Source: Deltaproteobacteria bacterium
Lineage (GTDB): Bacteria > JAMCPX01
Direction: 5' to 3'
Length of the DNA: 34,437 nucleotides
NCBI GenBank assembly: GCA_023382265.1
Contig: JAMCPX010000033.1
Location: 1-34,437, forward strand
The notes below the pieces were generated by a model. The model saw only the letters and a list, made by a program, of their open reading frames with translations, was not told the origin of the DNA and ran no database searches. Each line of letters begins with the position of its first letter. Within the stretch, counting starts at the first letter, position 1. The translations under genes and the position numbers were made by a program. Of this stretch, positions 25,720 to 34,437 are shown piece after piece.

Positions 25720-25865
25720 TTTGTCCTCTGCCAGTTTATGTGCATGCAGCACGTATTATTTTTTTTGCTTATACTCGCTGCAGCCCATATCAGACGCATT
25801 GTTTCACCCATCTCACAGCATTTCCTATTTTTTCAAATACATCACCCGGATTAATAACATATCAT

Positions 25866-27110
25866 CTACCATTTGAATTTTGCACAAACGCCAATGTTAT
25901 TTACAAATCTTGTATATGAATCAAAAGCTAATGCATTACCCGCATAGTTTACATACAAGTCCGGATGCCCTGAAACAGACTTAAATTCAACAACAGGGAC
26001 CGCAATTGAATACCCTGTTAAATATTGCGGCGTACTGCCCTGTATACTGGCAGAAGAAGATGCGGGACTGTTTGCGGATGTGCCGTAGACAAAATCGGCA
26101 CTTATCTCCGGATTAAATGCAGGAAAGAAATTTGTATAAACGTCTATCCCCAATGACGGCCCCTGTAGATCGTAATTCGTCTGTAGATCGGAACTATTGT
26201 ACGTTGACCAGAGATATGCATACCCGGGATCCAACCAGAGCTTTATAGACTTTAAAGAAACAATTTTAAATTCCATAGAACCGTGTATCCAATTTGTCTC
26301 CTCGTTTCCCTGATCGAATAATATACTTGGTGTACTATTATTAAAAGCCACCATATATGTAGAATTGAAAAATTCCGTTGTTGCATTAACGTTTAACTTA
26401 AACCACCTGAGGACACCGTAATATAGCCTTGCAGATAGCATAAAAGCTCCCGATGATGCTCCCGTGTTATCCTGATACATTACTCCTCCGCCAACAACCG
26501 GTGTGATTGAAAACCATTGTTTATAAGGTTTAGGCGGCGGTGAACTGATAACGTTGTTTATAGCTTCTTCTTCAGGCCTGTTATGGTTATTAAATGAAAC
26601 AGTTATTAAAGCGCCATAAGTGGCATTAGCCGATACCATTATCTGATATACATTGATTGCATCTGTTGTCTTTATGTTGATATCAAGCTCTTTTTCTGAC
26701 GGTGTTAATCCTTCATGACCGACAATGTCTAATTTAGATGTACCCGATGCCGGCATCGTATAGTATTGTACATTATTACCCGATGATACACTCACATCAA
26801 AACCTGCCATAGCAGATGCAGTTACAGGCATAAGGCTTTTAACAATAATGCTGATGGTCCCTTTACCATGAGTTTCGATATCAAGCATATTTGAATGAGT
26901 TAAAAGGTAATAGACCCTTTCAGGATGTTCATATAGTGTTACAGCCCTGCCATTTGTCAGAAGTCTAAAAAACGGACTTTGGTTTGCAAAGCCGGTTGAA
27001 ACAGTTATTGTTATAAACAACACAGCTGCTATAATCTTAAAACATAACCGCAACAGATCCGCCATTAAATAGCCTATTAGTGTTTTCAAATGTAAGCAAT
27101 CTTCCATCAT
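25866..27110 (-). CDS. Exported protein with C-terminal outer-membrane beta-barrel features
   Basis: A 414-residue protein that I cannot place in a named family. Residues 1-43 contain a hydrophobic signal-peptide core (about 24-39) ending in GFA. A start at Met16 would give a more standard signal peptide, and Met2 has a better-spaced AGG; the choice is open. Residues about 45-170 form a beta-rich domain and a proline-rich linker (SSPPPKPYKQW) follows. The rest has alternating aromatic and polar strands, for example RLYYGVLRWFKLNVNATTEF, and the chain ends NNIGVCAKFKW with an aromatic last residue, the classical outer-membrane barrel signature. It lies between the metalloprotease and an unknown exported protein on the same strand. 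Confidence 0.65.
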   Translation of the reverse strand: MMEDCLHLKTLIGYLMADLLRLCFKIIAAVLFITITVSTGFANQSPFFRLLTNGRAVTLYEHPERVYYLLTHSNMLDIETHGKGTISIIVKSLMPVTASAMAGFDVSVSSGNNVQYYTMPASGTSKLDIVGHEGLTPSEKELDINIKTTDAINVYQIMVSANATYGALITVSFNNHNRPEEEAINNVISSPPPKPYKQWFSITPVVGGGVMYQDNTGASSGAFMLSARLYYGVLRWFKLNVNATTEFFNSTYMVAFNNSTPSILFDQGNEETNWIHGSMEFKIVSLKSIKLWLDPGYAYLWSTYNSSDLQTNYDLQGPSLGIDVYTNFFPAFNPEISADFVYGTSANSPASSSASIQGSTPQYLTGYSIAVPVVEFKSVSGHPDLYVNYAGNALAFDSYTRFVNNIGVCAKFKW

Positions 27111-27196
27111 AACCTGTTTCTAATCGTATATCAGATGTTGTATAAAATGCAAGTTCCATTGAATAAAGGTAAAAGACTGTATGGATTTATTTTATA

Positions 27197-27964
27197 TTAA
27201 TCCCTTCCATGTCTATTTCCAATATCCATTTCCATTGGTGCTGTTTCAGGCTGTTTATATGGTTGTTCCGGTTTATATGTATTCATCTCATGGGATGAAT
27301 ACATGTCTGTCCCATTCCCCATAGACATACCTCTTTCGCCGGGCGGTACGTTAATTAAGTTAAATGTCTTTTTTTGTATATTATCAGCAGTTTGATTATT
27401 TTTAAATTCGCTTATCATAAAAGACAAGCTATCTTTTTTCTTATAGCCCATTGAGATCAAAGAACTTAAAGATACTGTTCCAATAATATAGTACGACTCT
27501 GATTTATCAGGAGCAGCATTATAAAGTAATCTTAATTCCGAGGGTTTTAGCCCGTTTAATACGGCTATCGCTATTGTTTCTTTTAATTCGCCTGTCCTGC
27601 GCCCTTTTACAGGGATACTATTATACATGGCATTTGCCTTCACATAAGCTTGTTCAAGCCTGTTTGCTACCATTATAACTCTTTGGGCAGGTACACGTTT
27701 GGTCAGCCCCTCCATAATCTTGCCCGAAATGAATGATACCGGAACACGGTTTTGTTTTGCATTGATAAGTGTATTTATCATATCGGTCGTTTCAACATTG
27801 CTTATAGATAGAAGATGTGCCTTGTTAACTATAAGTGAAATCTGAGTTCCTGAAATGCCTTTCTCCTTTGCAGTACTTATGGCATTACTCAGCTCATCTG
27901 CATAAACCGACGAACCCATTAAAAACATAATCAAGAGCGTTATTGTTATAATTCTTCTATTCAT
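27197..27964 (-). CDS. Exported helical protein of unknown function
   Basis: A 255-residue protein with a clear signal peptide: basic MNRR, a hydrophobic core, and a probable cleavage site VYA-DE after residue 22. The mature part is mostly helical, with repeated segments of the type AKEKGISGTQISLIVNKA and GLTKRVPAQRVIMVANRL, about 60 residues apart, suggesting a helical-repeat fold. The last 55 residues are low-complexity and rich in Met, Gly, Pro and Gln. No catalytic or cofactor motif is visible. I do not recognise the family. It sits between the CBM48-like gene and the barrel gene, all on the minus strand, so it probably belongs to a common surface module. Confidence 0.6.
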   Translation of the reverse strand: MNRRIITITLLIMFLMGSSVYADELSNAISTAKEKGISGTQISLIVNKAHLLSISNVETTDMINTLINAKQNRVPVSFISGKIMEGLTKRVPAQRVIMVANRLEQAYVKANAMYNSIPVKGRRTGELKETIAIAVLNGLKPSELRLLYNAAPDKSESYYIIGTVSLSSLISMGYKKKDSLSFMISEFKNNQTADNIQKKTFNLINVPPGERGMSMGNGTDMYSSHEMNTYKPEQPYKQPETAPMEMDIGNRHGRD

Positions 27965-28009
27965 CTTTTAAATAAGACTGTTTATATAATATACCGTAAC
28001 ATTATTATA

Positions 28010-28378
28010 TCATTTCTGTAGGATTATAACAACAGCATTTTTACCCTCAAACCCATCATTGCTATATTCATCGGCATTCGGCGGTACGATTAAGTTTTTA
28101 TTATCCACTAAAAACTGGTAATAATATATGCCCTTCTTTAGCGTGATACTTATCTCCCATGTTTGCTTATCGATTTTTTTCATCTGTAATGGGTATGTTC
28201 CCCATTCATTAAAACTTCCAACAAGGTTTACAGAACGAGCGGATTTAGAAACATACCTGAACAGACAGGTATTATTATTTACAAAAGTATTCGGTATTAT
28301 TGGAGCATGCGCACACTGAGAGATAAGGATCGATAAGATAAACATAACTATATATCGGTTTTTCTTATTTAACAGCAT
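28010..28378 (-). CDS. Small exported protein with CBM48/AMPK-type glycogen-binding domain
   Basis: A 122-residue protein. The N-terminus has basic residues and a hydrophobic core (9-20), then ISQCAHA: a signal peptidase I site after AHA fits better than a lipobox, since Gln before Cys is unusual. Residues 38-122 match the AMPK-type CBM48 fold: SVNLVGSFNEWG (49-60), then GIYYYQFLVD (83-92), then PNADEYSNDGFEGKNAVV. Such domains bind alpha-glucans or, in exported proteins, other polysaccharides and partners. No enzyme domain is attached, which is unusual since CBM48 normally accompanies glycosyl hydrolases or kinases. It starts 15 bases after the preceding TPR/ligase stop, preceded by GGGATAG. 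Confidence 0.75.
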   Translation of the reverse strand: MLLNKKNRYIVMFILSILISQCAHAPIIPNTFVNNNTCLFRYVSKSARSVNLVGSFNEWGTYPLQMKKIDKQTWEISITLKKGIYYYQFLVDNKNLIVPPNADEYSNDGFEGKNAVVIILQK

Positions 28379-28393
28379 CTATCCCTGTTTGTT

Positions 28394-30883
28394 TCACTTC
28401 TTAAATAGTTTTTTTATCTTCTCTATTTGTTCAAATTTATTCATATCGGTTTTACCTATTATCTTCTGAAAAGAAGGCATAGCCCTGAGCGGTGCAAATG
28501 AAGGCTCTTCTAATGCCGAGAATTTCAGATCCGGTTTTTTTTCTATGGCCTTCTTAAGACTTTCTATAGCCGCTCTGTTCTCTCCCTGTAGAGCGAGTCC
28601 CACAGCATGATCATACCATACTATCGGATTATCTGGATTTAGTTTTTTTGCCTTTTCAAAATACTTATCGCCATTGTTAAAATCCTTTATGTAATAGTAT
28701 GCCATTGCAATATTAAGCCATCCTGGCTGGAAAGTTGGATCCAGCTCTACGCTTTTCTGATAATTTGTCAGTGCTTCACTGTATTTACCTTCCAGAAACA
28801 TTGCATTCCCTATGTTGTAATAAGCATCCGGATTCTTTGGGCCGAATTTTATCTGGAGTTCCGCAACCTTAACAACATCACCATACTTACCTAATCTCAC
28901 ATCACAGGAGACAAGCTGATTGCCTATTTCCGATACAATGGGTGGAAGATACTTAATTGCGTTTTCAAAATCAGGAACGGCCTTTGCACAATTGTTCTCA
29001 GCGAGATAAGCCCCGCCCCTAAGTCTGTAAGCAAGTCCAAAGTATGGACTGAGTTTTAGAGATCGATCGAGATCGGATATGGTTTGTTTTATTTCTCCTG
29101 AATTAAATTCAACTATTGCCCTGTGGAAATAATAGATATACTCAAAAGGGTTGAGTGATATGGCATCATCAAACTCATGTATTGCAGCAGCAAAATCTCT
29201 TCTATTCCTGTACGCTACACCGTCCTTTATGTGATTTTCCGCATCCGCTGTTCTTCCAGCATATATAGGCAGAATGAACACGGAAATTATACTCAATATA
29301 ATAGCTCCTGTCATTATCAACTGTTTTAAAGGCATAGGGAATTTGTCCCTTTTTAAGGGATTATAAAACAAAAGATATTTTGGCGGCTCTTGAGGTATTA
29401 TCCATTTTTGTCTCTTCTGTATTTCCTGAGGAGTGTTGTCGTCAAATCCTCTGTAAATTATATCTGCCATAGCAATTAATCCCCAAAAGTACATACTTGA
29501 AGCCGGTTCTTGAAGCGGGAAACTAAATATAGCCGCTATCAATACGCTCATGATCCCACCACCAACAGCAAGGGACAAAAGGAATTTGTCTTCGTTAGCG
29601 ATGTTCTTCTTAGCTGTTTCTATCAGTTTTACAGCAATGTTTAGTATGATCCATAAAAAGGCGATAAATCCTATTATCCCAAGCTCTGCAAGTATCTGCA
29701 ACCAGTCGTTGTGTGATTCTGAAAATACCTGGTACGTTTTTGATATTATTTCCTGCAGCGGCAATACCTGATATTTATGAATATCAACTTCTATCTGTCC
29801 AACTCCAACTCCAAAGATAGGATTGTGCTTCCACGCATCGTAAGTGCTTCTCCATGCCATAAATCTGAAGTTAATGGATGGATCGTGTGTAAGGATCTTC
29901 GAAGTTAGAATATCATATATCGATCTGATGACTGTTTTATGCGGTTCCTCTACGTCTTCTACAGTATGATACACCGACACAAGCTGTTTTTTCTTACCGA
30001 AATGGGTAACAGATAGAATAGTGCCTCCTAAAGCCACAAGCAGTAAAAATGTTACAATAACACCAAACTGTCTTCCCTTTGAGAATTTTATTGGTACCGT
30101 ATGTTGTTCCTGTTTCGTTTTTACACCGCCGGCAGCAAGATATCTTATCTTACGCAGTTTTATCCACTGATACATAAAGAAACCGAGAAGCACTATACCG
30201 GAGAGCATAAATCCCACCCATGCTGCCCTTGCCTTTGTTAGAACAAAATAAAAATATGTTGGGATGAATAAGAAAAACAGGGCAGTCTTGGTCTCAAGAT
30301 TAAAATCTTCCATAAAAAATGCGAAGATAAGAAGTGACATGAATCCGATCATCCATTCTGCCGAGAAATTTGTTAAACCTATAGTTGAGGATGGATCCTT
30401 TTCACCATATATATCATAAGGGCATGGGAGTATTTGATAGAACTGCATTATGCCATACATAGCGACTATAAATACAGACACCGCCATCGCAATAATGATC
30501 CATCGAATATGAGAACGCTTCCTTATGTACAGCAGGGTGAAAAACCAGAAGAATATATTTGCACCAAGTCTTATCATCATATCAACAGCGCGCCATATAT
30601 CGGTCACATGAACCAGGTGTGCAAATGTTATACCTATCATTATAAGCATTGGAATCCATAGAGATGTTTTGGGAAATACTATCTCACCTCTATCTATACC
30701 CCTTAACAGCCATAGAAAAGTAAGGATCATTACAACTGCAATAAGCACAGTAGTTTTTATCCATATAAACTCATTCCCGAATTTGAGAATCGGTATTACA
30801 AGAAACGAAAGGATAATTGTAACGGTACCAACCTTGTCGTACCATGTATCTGCATTTGGTTTGAATTGATTATTTTCAGGCAT
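28394..30883 (-). CDS. O-antigen ligase/polymerase-type membrane protein with TPR repeats
   Basis: An 829-residue polytopic protein. Residues 20-480 hold about ten to twelve transmembrane helices with the Wzy_C/WaaL signatures: TKARAAWVGF (216-225) with Arg219, and SHNDWLQILAELGIIGF (390-406) with His391. A further helix (522-541) leads to a periplasmic or cytoplasmic tail of about six TPR repeats (545-790, for example DAYYNIGNAMFLEGKYSEAL). Family members attach or polymerise lipid-linked glycans such as O-antigen or exopolysaccharide. The TPR tail suggests protein-protein interaction or glycosylation of a protein. GGGGGA precedes the ATG; the gene follows aspS by nine bases. No other lipopolysaccharide genes are near, so the acceptor is unknown. 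Confidence 0.82.
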   Translation of the reverse strand: MPENNQFKPNADTWYDKVGTVTIILSFLVIPILKFGNEFIWIKTTVLIAVVMILTFLWLLRGIDRGEIVFPKTSLWIPMLIMIGITFAHLVHVTDIWRAVDMMIRLGANIFFWFFTLLYIRKRSHIRWIIIAMAVSVFIVAMYGIMQFYQILPCPYDIYGEKDPSSTIGLTNFSAEWMIGFMSLLIFAFFMEDFNLETKTALFFLFIPTYFYFVLTKARAAWVGFMLSGIVLLGFFMYQWIKLRKIRYLAAGGVKTKQEQHTVPIKFSKGRQFGVIVTFLLLVALGGTILSVTHFGKKKQLVSVYHTVEDVEEPHKTVIRSIYDILTSKILTHDPSINFRFMAWRSTYDAWKHNPIFGVGVGQIEVDIHKYQVLPLQEIISKTYQVFSESHNDWLQILAELGIIGFIAFLWIILNIAVKLIETAKKNIANEDKFLLSLAVGGGIMSVLIAAIFSFPLQEPASSMYFWGLIAMADIIYRGFDDNTPQEIQKRQKWIIPQEPPKYLLFYNPLKRDKFPMPLKQLIMTGAIILSIISVFILPIYAGRTADAENHIKDGVAYRNRRDFAAAIHEFDDAISLNPFEYIYYFHRAIVEFNSGEIKQTISDLDRSLKLSPYFGLAYRLRGGAYLAENNCAKAVPDFENAIKYLPPIVSEIGNQLVSCDVRLGKYGDVVKVAELQIKFGPKNPDAYYNIGNAMFLEGKYSEALTNYQKSVELDPTFQPGWLNIAMAYYYIKDFNNGDKYFEKAKKLNPDNPIVWYDHAVGLALQGENRAAIESLKKAIEKKPDLKFSALEEPSFAPLRAMPSFQKIIGKTDMNKFEQIEKIKKLFKK

Positions 30884-30892
30884 AGTTCCCCC

Positions 30893-32674
30893 TTAAACCT
30901 TTATATCTTTCTTAATGAACAGTTCTTTTAATTGTTTATTGTCAACGTCTGATGGAGCATCTGTTAATGGACAAACTCCTTTTTGAGTTTTTGGGAATGG
31001 GATAACATCCCTTATAGAATCAGAGCCGGTGAGTATCATCACAAGTCTGTCAAGCCCAAAGGCTATACCGCCATGCGGAGGTGCTCCGTATTGTAACGCA
31101 TCAAGCAAAAACCCGAATTTTAATCTTGCAGAATCTTCACTTATACCGAGCAGTTTAAACACCCTTGACTGCACTTCGCTGTTATGTATACGAATGCTTC
31201 CGCCTCCAACCTCTGTCCCATTTAAAACAAGGTCATAAGCCTTTGATTTAACATTTAAAGGCTCTTTTTCGAGTATTGCGACGTCTGAATCACGTGGAGA
31301 TGTGAAAGGGTGGTGAACAGAGTCGTATCGCTTTTCTTCTTCATTGTATTCATAAGCAGGGAAATCGGTAACCCACAACAATCTGTACTCTTCATCTTTT
31401 ATCAAATTAAGCTTTCTGCCAAGATACAATCTGAGATTTGACATCGCATCATTAACGATCTTTGATGATGCATCTGCCACGGCAAACACCGTATCTCCGT
31501 TTTTCATGCTGAACAGATTCTTAATGCCGTTTTTTTCTTCTCCGGAAAGGAATTTATCAATCTGAGACGATAATATCCCATCCTTCATTTTCAGCCATAC
31601 AAGCCCCTTTGCCTGATACTGTTTAACAAACAGCTCAAGTCCTTCTATTTCCTTCCTTGAGAAGTCCTGCTCTGCTTTAATCCCTTTTATAAGTCCTTTG
31701 TTTCCTAAAGCCTGCTTGAAAACATTAAACCCGCTATTTTTAAAGACTTCATTAAGCTCCATAAGTTCCATACCGAAGCGCATGTCCGGCTTATCATTGC
31801 CAAATCGTTTCATTGATTCATCATAAGATATCCTGTAAAATGGTCTCTGAAAATCGGTGTTCTTAAATGATTTAAATATTTTTATAAAAAGCCTTTCCAT
31901 TATCCCCATCAAGTCTTCCATCTCAATAAACGACATTTCAATATCTATCTGCGTAAATTCAGGTTGTCTATCCGCTCTGAGATCCTCGTCCCTGAAGCAC
32001 CTTGCAATTTGATAATAGCGATCAAACCCGGACACCATGAGCAATTGTTTGAACAACTGCGGGGACTGAGGCAAAGCATAAAATTTGCCCGCATTAAGCC
32101 TGCTTGGTACAAGGAAATCCCTTGCACCCTCAGGGGTGCTTTTTGTAAGTATCGGCGTTTCCACATCTATAAAGTCCTCGGAATTAAGAAATTCCCTTAC
32201 AAGATTTGTGAGTTTGTGTCTCAGTACAAGATTATCCCGCATCTTTTCTCTTCTTAGATCAATATACCTGTATTTAAGCCTCGTCGTTTCATCAACATCA
32301 AGCTTTTCCTGGGCCACCGGGAACGGGGGAGATTTTGACTCATTTAGAATCCGCAGTTCATTGACTGCAACCTCAAGCATGCCAGTTTTTAGCTCTTTGT
32401 TTTCCGTACCTTCAGGCCTTTTCGCAACCATACCTTTTACGGCTATTACATATTCGGCCCTTATAGCCTTTGCCTTTTCATAAGCTGCCTTATCCGTCTC
32501 AGGGTTAAAAACTATTTGTACAAGTCCTTCACGGTCTCTTATATCCGCAAAAATGAGCCCGCCATGATCCCTTCTTCTATGGACCCATCCCATTAATATT
32601 ACTTCCTTTCCGACAAGCGCATAATCGATCTGTCCGCAGTAGCATGTCCTTTTTAAAGAACCAAGAAACTCCAT
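30893..32674 (-). CDS. aspS: Aspartate--tRNA ligase
   Basis: A 593-residue bacterial-type class II aspartyl-tRNA synthetase. It has the N-terminal anticodon-binding OB domain (1-130; [20 protein letters not shown] at 28-47), motif 1 around [20 protein letters not shown], motif 2 [20 protein letters not shown], a GAD insertion domain in the middle as in bacterial enzymes, and motif 3 [15 protein letters not shown] near 540. The length is normal. AAGGAGA precedes the ATG. It is followed nine bases later by the O-antigen ligase-like gene and preceded by a SPOR protein gene, so it is in the middle of an operon. Whether it also charges tRNA(Asn) cannot be said. Confidence 0.96.
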   Translation of the reverse strand: MEFLGSLKRTCYCGQIDYALVGKEVILMGWVHRRRDHGGLIFADIRDREGLVQIVFNPETDKAAYEKAKAIRAEYVIAVKGMVAKRPEGTENKELKTGMLEVAVNELRILNESKSPPFPVAQEKLDVDETTRLKYRYIDLRREKMRDNLVLRHKLTNLVREFLNSEDFIDVETPILTKSTPEGARDFLVPSRLNAGKFYALPQSPQLFKQLLMVSGFDRYYQIARCFRDEDLRADRQPEFTQIDIEMSFIEMEDLMGIMERLFIKIFKSFKNTDFQRPFYRISYDESMKRFGNDKPDMRFGMELMELNEVFKNSGFNVFKQALGNKGLIKGIKAEQDFSRKEIEGLELFVKQYQAKGLVWLKMKDGILSSQIDKFLSGEEKNGIKNLFSMKNGDTVFAVADASSKIVNDAMSNLRLYLGRKLNLIKDEEYRLLWVTDFPAYEYNEEEKRYDSVHHPFTSPRDSDVAILEKEPLNVKSKAYDLVLNGTEVGGGSIRIHNSEVQSRVFKLLGISEDSARLKFGFLLDALQYGAPPHGGIAFGLDRLVMILTGSDSIRDVIPFPKTQKGVCPLTDAPSDVDNKQLKELFIKKDIKV

Positions 32675-32685
32675 ATATTCTCCTT

Positions 32686-33318
32686 CTATTTGCTTGTTAC
32701 AATACAGTTTATTAAACCATTCGGTTTAAGATGAATTTTTTCATATCTTAGTGCTTGTTCTTTTGTTCCAAAATGTCCAATCTTTACTCTATACCATTGT
32801 ACATGCCTTATTGTCACACTTTCTATCCATGGCATTACATGCGCTCTCTTCTTGATCTGTGAAATTGACGCCTCAGCCTCCCTTTTTCCCCTGTAAGCTC
32901 CGCACTGAATATTAAATCTGCCTGTCTGCTTTTTTGCGATCCTCTTTACAGGCTTTCTGGATTCAACCTTATTTTTAATCTCTTTGTGATTTTTCTCTTC
33001 TGTAAGAGACTTATAAAACGTCATTTCCGTATGTGTAGTTGCAGTTGTGGGAGACGATATCTTCGATGCACTCGACACCGCAACCGTATTGGTTTGTGTA
33101 GTAGCTGATACCGCAGATTGAGTAAAGATTATCGCATTTTGCGGTTTAACTTGCTGAACTTGGGTAACCTGCGGTATGGTCTTGGTATTCTTACCAAGTA
33201 CATACCCTATACTGAACACAAGTCCAAGTATGACAATAAAAGCAATCACCACCATGACAATCTGTTTGTTATCCATTGTTATGGTGTACTTTGGTTTTAT
33301 CCTTTCCATATCTCTCAT
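32686..33318 (-). CDS. SPOR-domain membrane protein
   Basis: A 210-residue inner-membrane protein: a short cytoplasmic N-terminus, one transmembrane helix (20-41), a linker rich in Thr, Ser, Val, Gln and Lys (45-132), and a C-terminal SPOR domain (134-207, starting [18 protein letters not shown]). SPOR domains bind denuded peptidoglycan at the division site. The protein therefore probably acts in septal cell-wall work; its exact role is inferred from domain only. AGGAGG lies 10 bases before the ATG. It sits between argS and aspS, 14 bases after the argS stop, an arrangement often seen in deltaproteobacteria. Confidence 0.88.
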   Translation of the reverse strand: MRDMERIKPKYTITMDNKQIVMVVIAFIVILGLVFSIGYVLGKNTKTIPQVTQVQQVKPQNAIIFTQSAVSATTQTNTVAVSSASKISSPTTATTHTEMTFYKSLTEEKNHKEIKNKVESRKPVKRIAKKQTGRFNIQCGAYRGKREAEASISQIKKRAHVMPWIESVTIRHVQWYRVKIGHFGTKEQALRYEKIHLKPNGLINCIVTSK

Positions 33319-33332
33319 ATAATTTATACCTC

Positions 33333-34437
33333 CTACATTTTTTCCGGTGCGTTAATACCCATAATTCCTAATGCATTTCTTAAAACAACTTTAATCATCT
33401 TTATCAACAAAAGCCTTTGAATCGTATTTACATTGTCGCTCACAACTCTTGTGTCCGTATAGTATTTATGCAGTAATCCTACAAGGTCAAGAAGATAATG
33501 AGCAATTTTATGAGGTTCCATTGTTACTGCGGCATCCCTGATGATATCTGGATAAAGCAGGCATGCTCTTATAAGCGATTTTTCCTGTTCATTGAATCTA
33601 TAATCCCTATCAATAACCAGATTCTCCGTATCAATACCTTTTGATCCGGCGTATTCAAATATGCTTGATATCCTCGCGTAAGCATACTGCACATAGTACA
33701 CCGGGTTATCCTGAGATTGTTTTTTGGCAAGTTCGATATCAAATGTAAGCTGGCTGTCATGCCTCCTTAGCAAGAAAAAAAACCTTGCAGCATCGGTGCC
33801 AACCTCACTAATAAGCTCCTTTAATGTTATGTATTCACCGGATCTTTTTGACATCTGGACAGGCACATCTCCACGCATCAATTTTACCATTTGAATGAAC
33901 ATGACCCGTAGTTTTTTTGCATCATACCCAAGAGCATTCAATGCGGCTTTTATTCTCGGAAGGTAGCCGTGATGATCTGCCCCCCATACATTTATCAATA
34001 AATCAAAACCTCTATCATATTTATCCGCGTGATATGCTATATCTGAGGCAAAGTATGTCAGCTCACCGGATTGTTTTTCGATGACCCTGTCTTTTTCATC
34101 TCCATAATGAGTTGATAAAAACCATTTCGCCCCGTCTTCCGTTTTTATGGCATTCTTCGCCTCTAACATACCGATAACAGCATCCACACTTCCCTTATCA
34201 AACAGATTCTTTTCACTGAACCAGTTATCAAATTCAATTCCAAAATCCTTGAGTGTTTGTTTTATGCCGTCAAGTATGGAATCCGCTGCTATCCCGGTTA
34301 TCGTATTGATATGAGCTTCATCTATTTGAGTTTTCTGAATACTCAGTTCAAGCTTCTTGCTTATGTCTTCTATATACTCCCCCTTGTATTCGCCCTCAGG
34401 AATTTTTTTATCAATGTTATTAATTTTGTAATAGGTA
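33333..34437 (-). CDS. argS: Arginine--tRNA ligase (N-terminus beyond window)
   Basis: The 3' part of argS, 367 codons, open to the window edge; the N-terminal part, with the HIGH motif, is missing. The frame reads back without a stop from an internal Met (34187) to the edge, including YKGEYIEDISKKLE and GIEFDNWFSEKN, both typical of ArgS. The catalytic region has NVWGADHHGYLPRIKAAL and the KMSKS-loop variant VQMSKRSGEYITLKEL. The C-terminal helical anticodon-binding domain ends ALGIMGINAPEKM. It attaches arginine to its tRNA. It probably heads or precedes the operon of SPOR, aspS and surface genes. Confidence 0.93.
   Translation of the reverse strand, partial: TYYKINNIDKKIPEGEYKGEYIEDISKKLELSIQKTQIDEAHINTITGIAADSILDGIKQTLKDFGIEFDNWFSEKNLFDKGSVDAVIGMLEAKNAIKTEDGAKWFLSTHYGDEKDRVIEKQSGELTYFASDIAYHADKYDRGFDLLINVWGADHHGYLPRIKAALNALGYDAKKLRVMFIQMVKLMRGDVPVQMSKRSGEYITLKELISEVGTDAARFFFLLRRHDSQLTFDIELAKKQSQDNPVYYVQYAYARISSIFEYAGSKGIDTENLVIDRDYRFNEQEKSLIRACLLYPDIIRDAAVTMEPHKIAHYLLDLVGLLHKYYTDTRVVSDNVNTIQRLLLIKMIKVVLRNALGIMGINAPEKM

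Noticed and set aside
25777-25796. Possible sigma-54 promoter upstream of the metalloprotease (TGGGTGAAACAATGCG on the minus strand)
   Set aside because: It has GG-N10-GC spacing, but the rest of both boxes is off consensus. Such spacing alone is expected by chance every few hundred bases.
1-34437. Mobile element, CRISPR array, tRNA or rRNA genes
   Set aside because: No transposase, integrase, spaced direct repeats, cloverleaf or rRNA-like sequence was found on reading through; a covariance-model scan was not possible.

Overview
The window looks like the chromosome of an anaerobic Gram-negative bacterium of low to moderate GC. A Desulfobacterota/deltaproteobacterial-type lineage fits best, but no rRNA or other marker settles the taxonomy. 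The reasons are a ferredoxin-dependent 2-oxoacid oxidoreductase with flavoprotein partners, a nine-heme c-type cytochrome lipoprotein, sigma-54 regulation, tandem DUF507 genes, an outer-membrane barrel candidate, an O-antigen-ligase-type protein and an acyl-CoA degradation cluster.

Layout. (1) Positions 1-5846, plus strand: the tail of an unidentified gene, then a compact cluster encoding an SCP2 sterol-carrier-like protein, an acyl-CoA dehydrogenase, an AMP-forming acyl-CoA ligase, a two-cluster ferredoxin/nitroreductase fusion and an SCP-x/thiolase-like protein. A hairpin at 6025-6052 probably ends transcription from both sides. (2) 6075-8676, minus: a single nine-CxxCH lipoprotein cytochrome with an excellent Shine-Dalgarno and a well-matched sigma-54 -24/-12 promoter. 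(3) 8928-14494, minus: a four-gene overlapping operon for a 2-oxoacid:acceptor oxidoreductase (korB, fused korA) with two flavoprotein electron-transfer subunits. Its promoter is visible, and it moves the start of the first gene to 14428. (4) 14667-18320, plus: an RND/MMPL-type exporter, then a Fur-family regulator with a possibly leaderless GTG start, two tandem DUF507 genes and a KH-domain RNA-binding protein. (5) 18430-21710, plus: a membrane histidine kinase, its NtrC-type sigma-54 activator and an ABC ATPase without a permease. (6) 21897-34437, minus: one long head-to-tail run, in transcription order argS (cut by the window end), SPOR protein, aspS, O-antigen-ligase/TPR protein, a small CBM48-like exported protein, an unknown exported helical protein, an outer-membrane barrel candidate, an M6-like metalloprotease with a C-terminal CFI-box-like sorting tail, and hemL.

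How they may work together (inference). The acyl-CoA cluster would activate and oxidise a carboxylic acid and cleave the product. The ferredoxin/nitroreductase fusion is a candidate electron exit. The Kor complex would oxidise a 2-oxoacid and pass electrons through its FeS/flavin subunits to NAD(P). The nine-heme lipoprotein could carry electrons at the cell surface. The nearby two-component system is a candidate, unproven, regulator of the sigma-54 cytochrome promoter. The long minus-strand run mixes translation genes with a cell-surface module whose small exported proteins I do not recognise.

I found no tRNA, rRNA, CRISPR array, insertion sequence, integrase or attachment site. The window does not look like a mobile island. 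The least explained parts are the ferredoxin/nitroreductase acyl-CoA module, the CBM48/helical/barrel/protease surface cluster with the CFI-box-like tail, and the sigma-54 control of the cytochrome.
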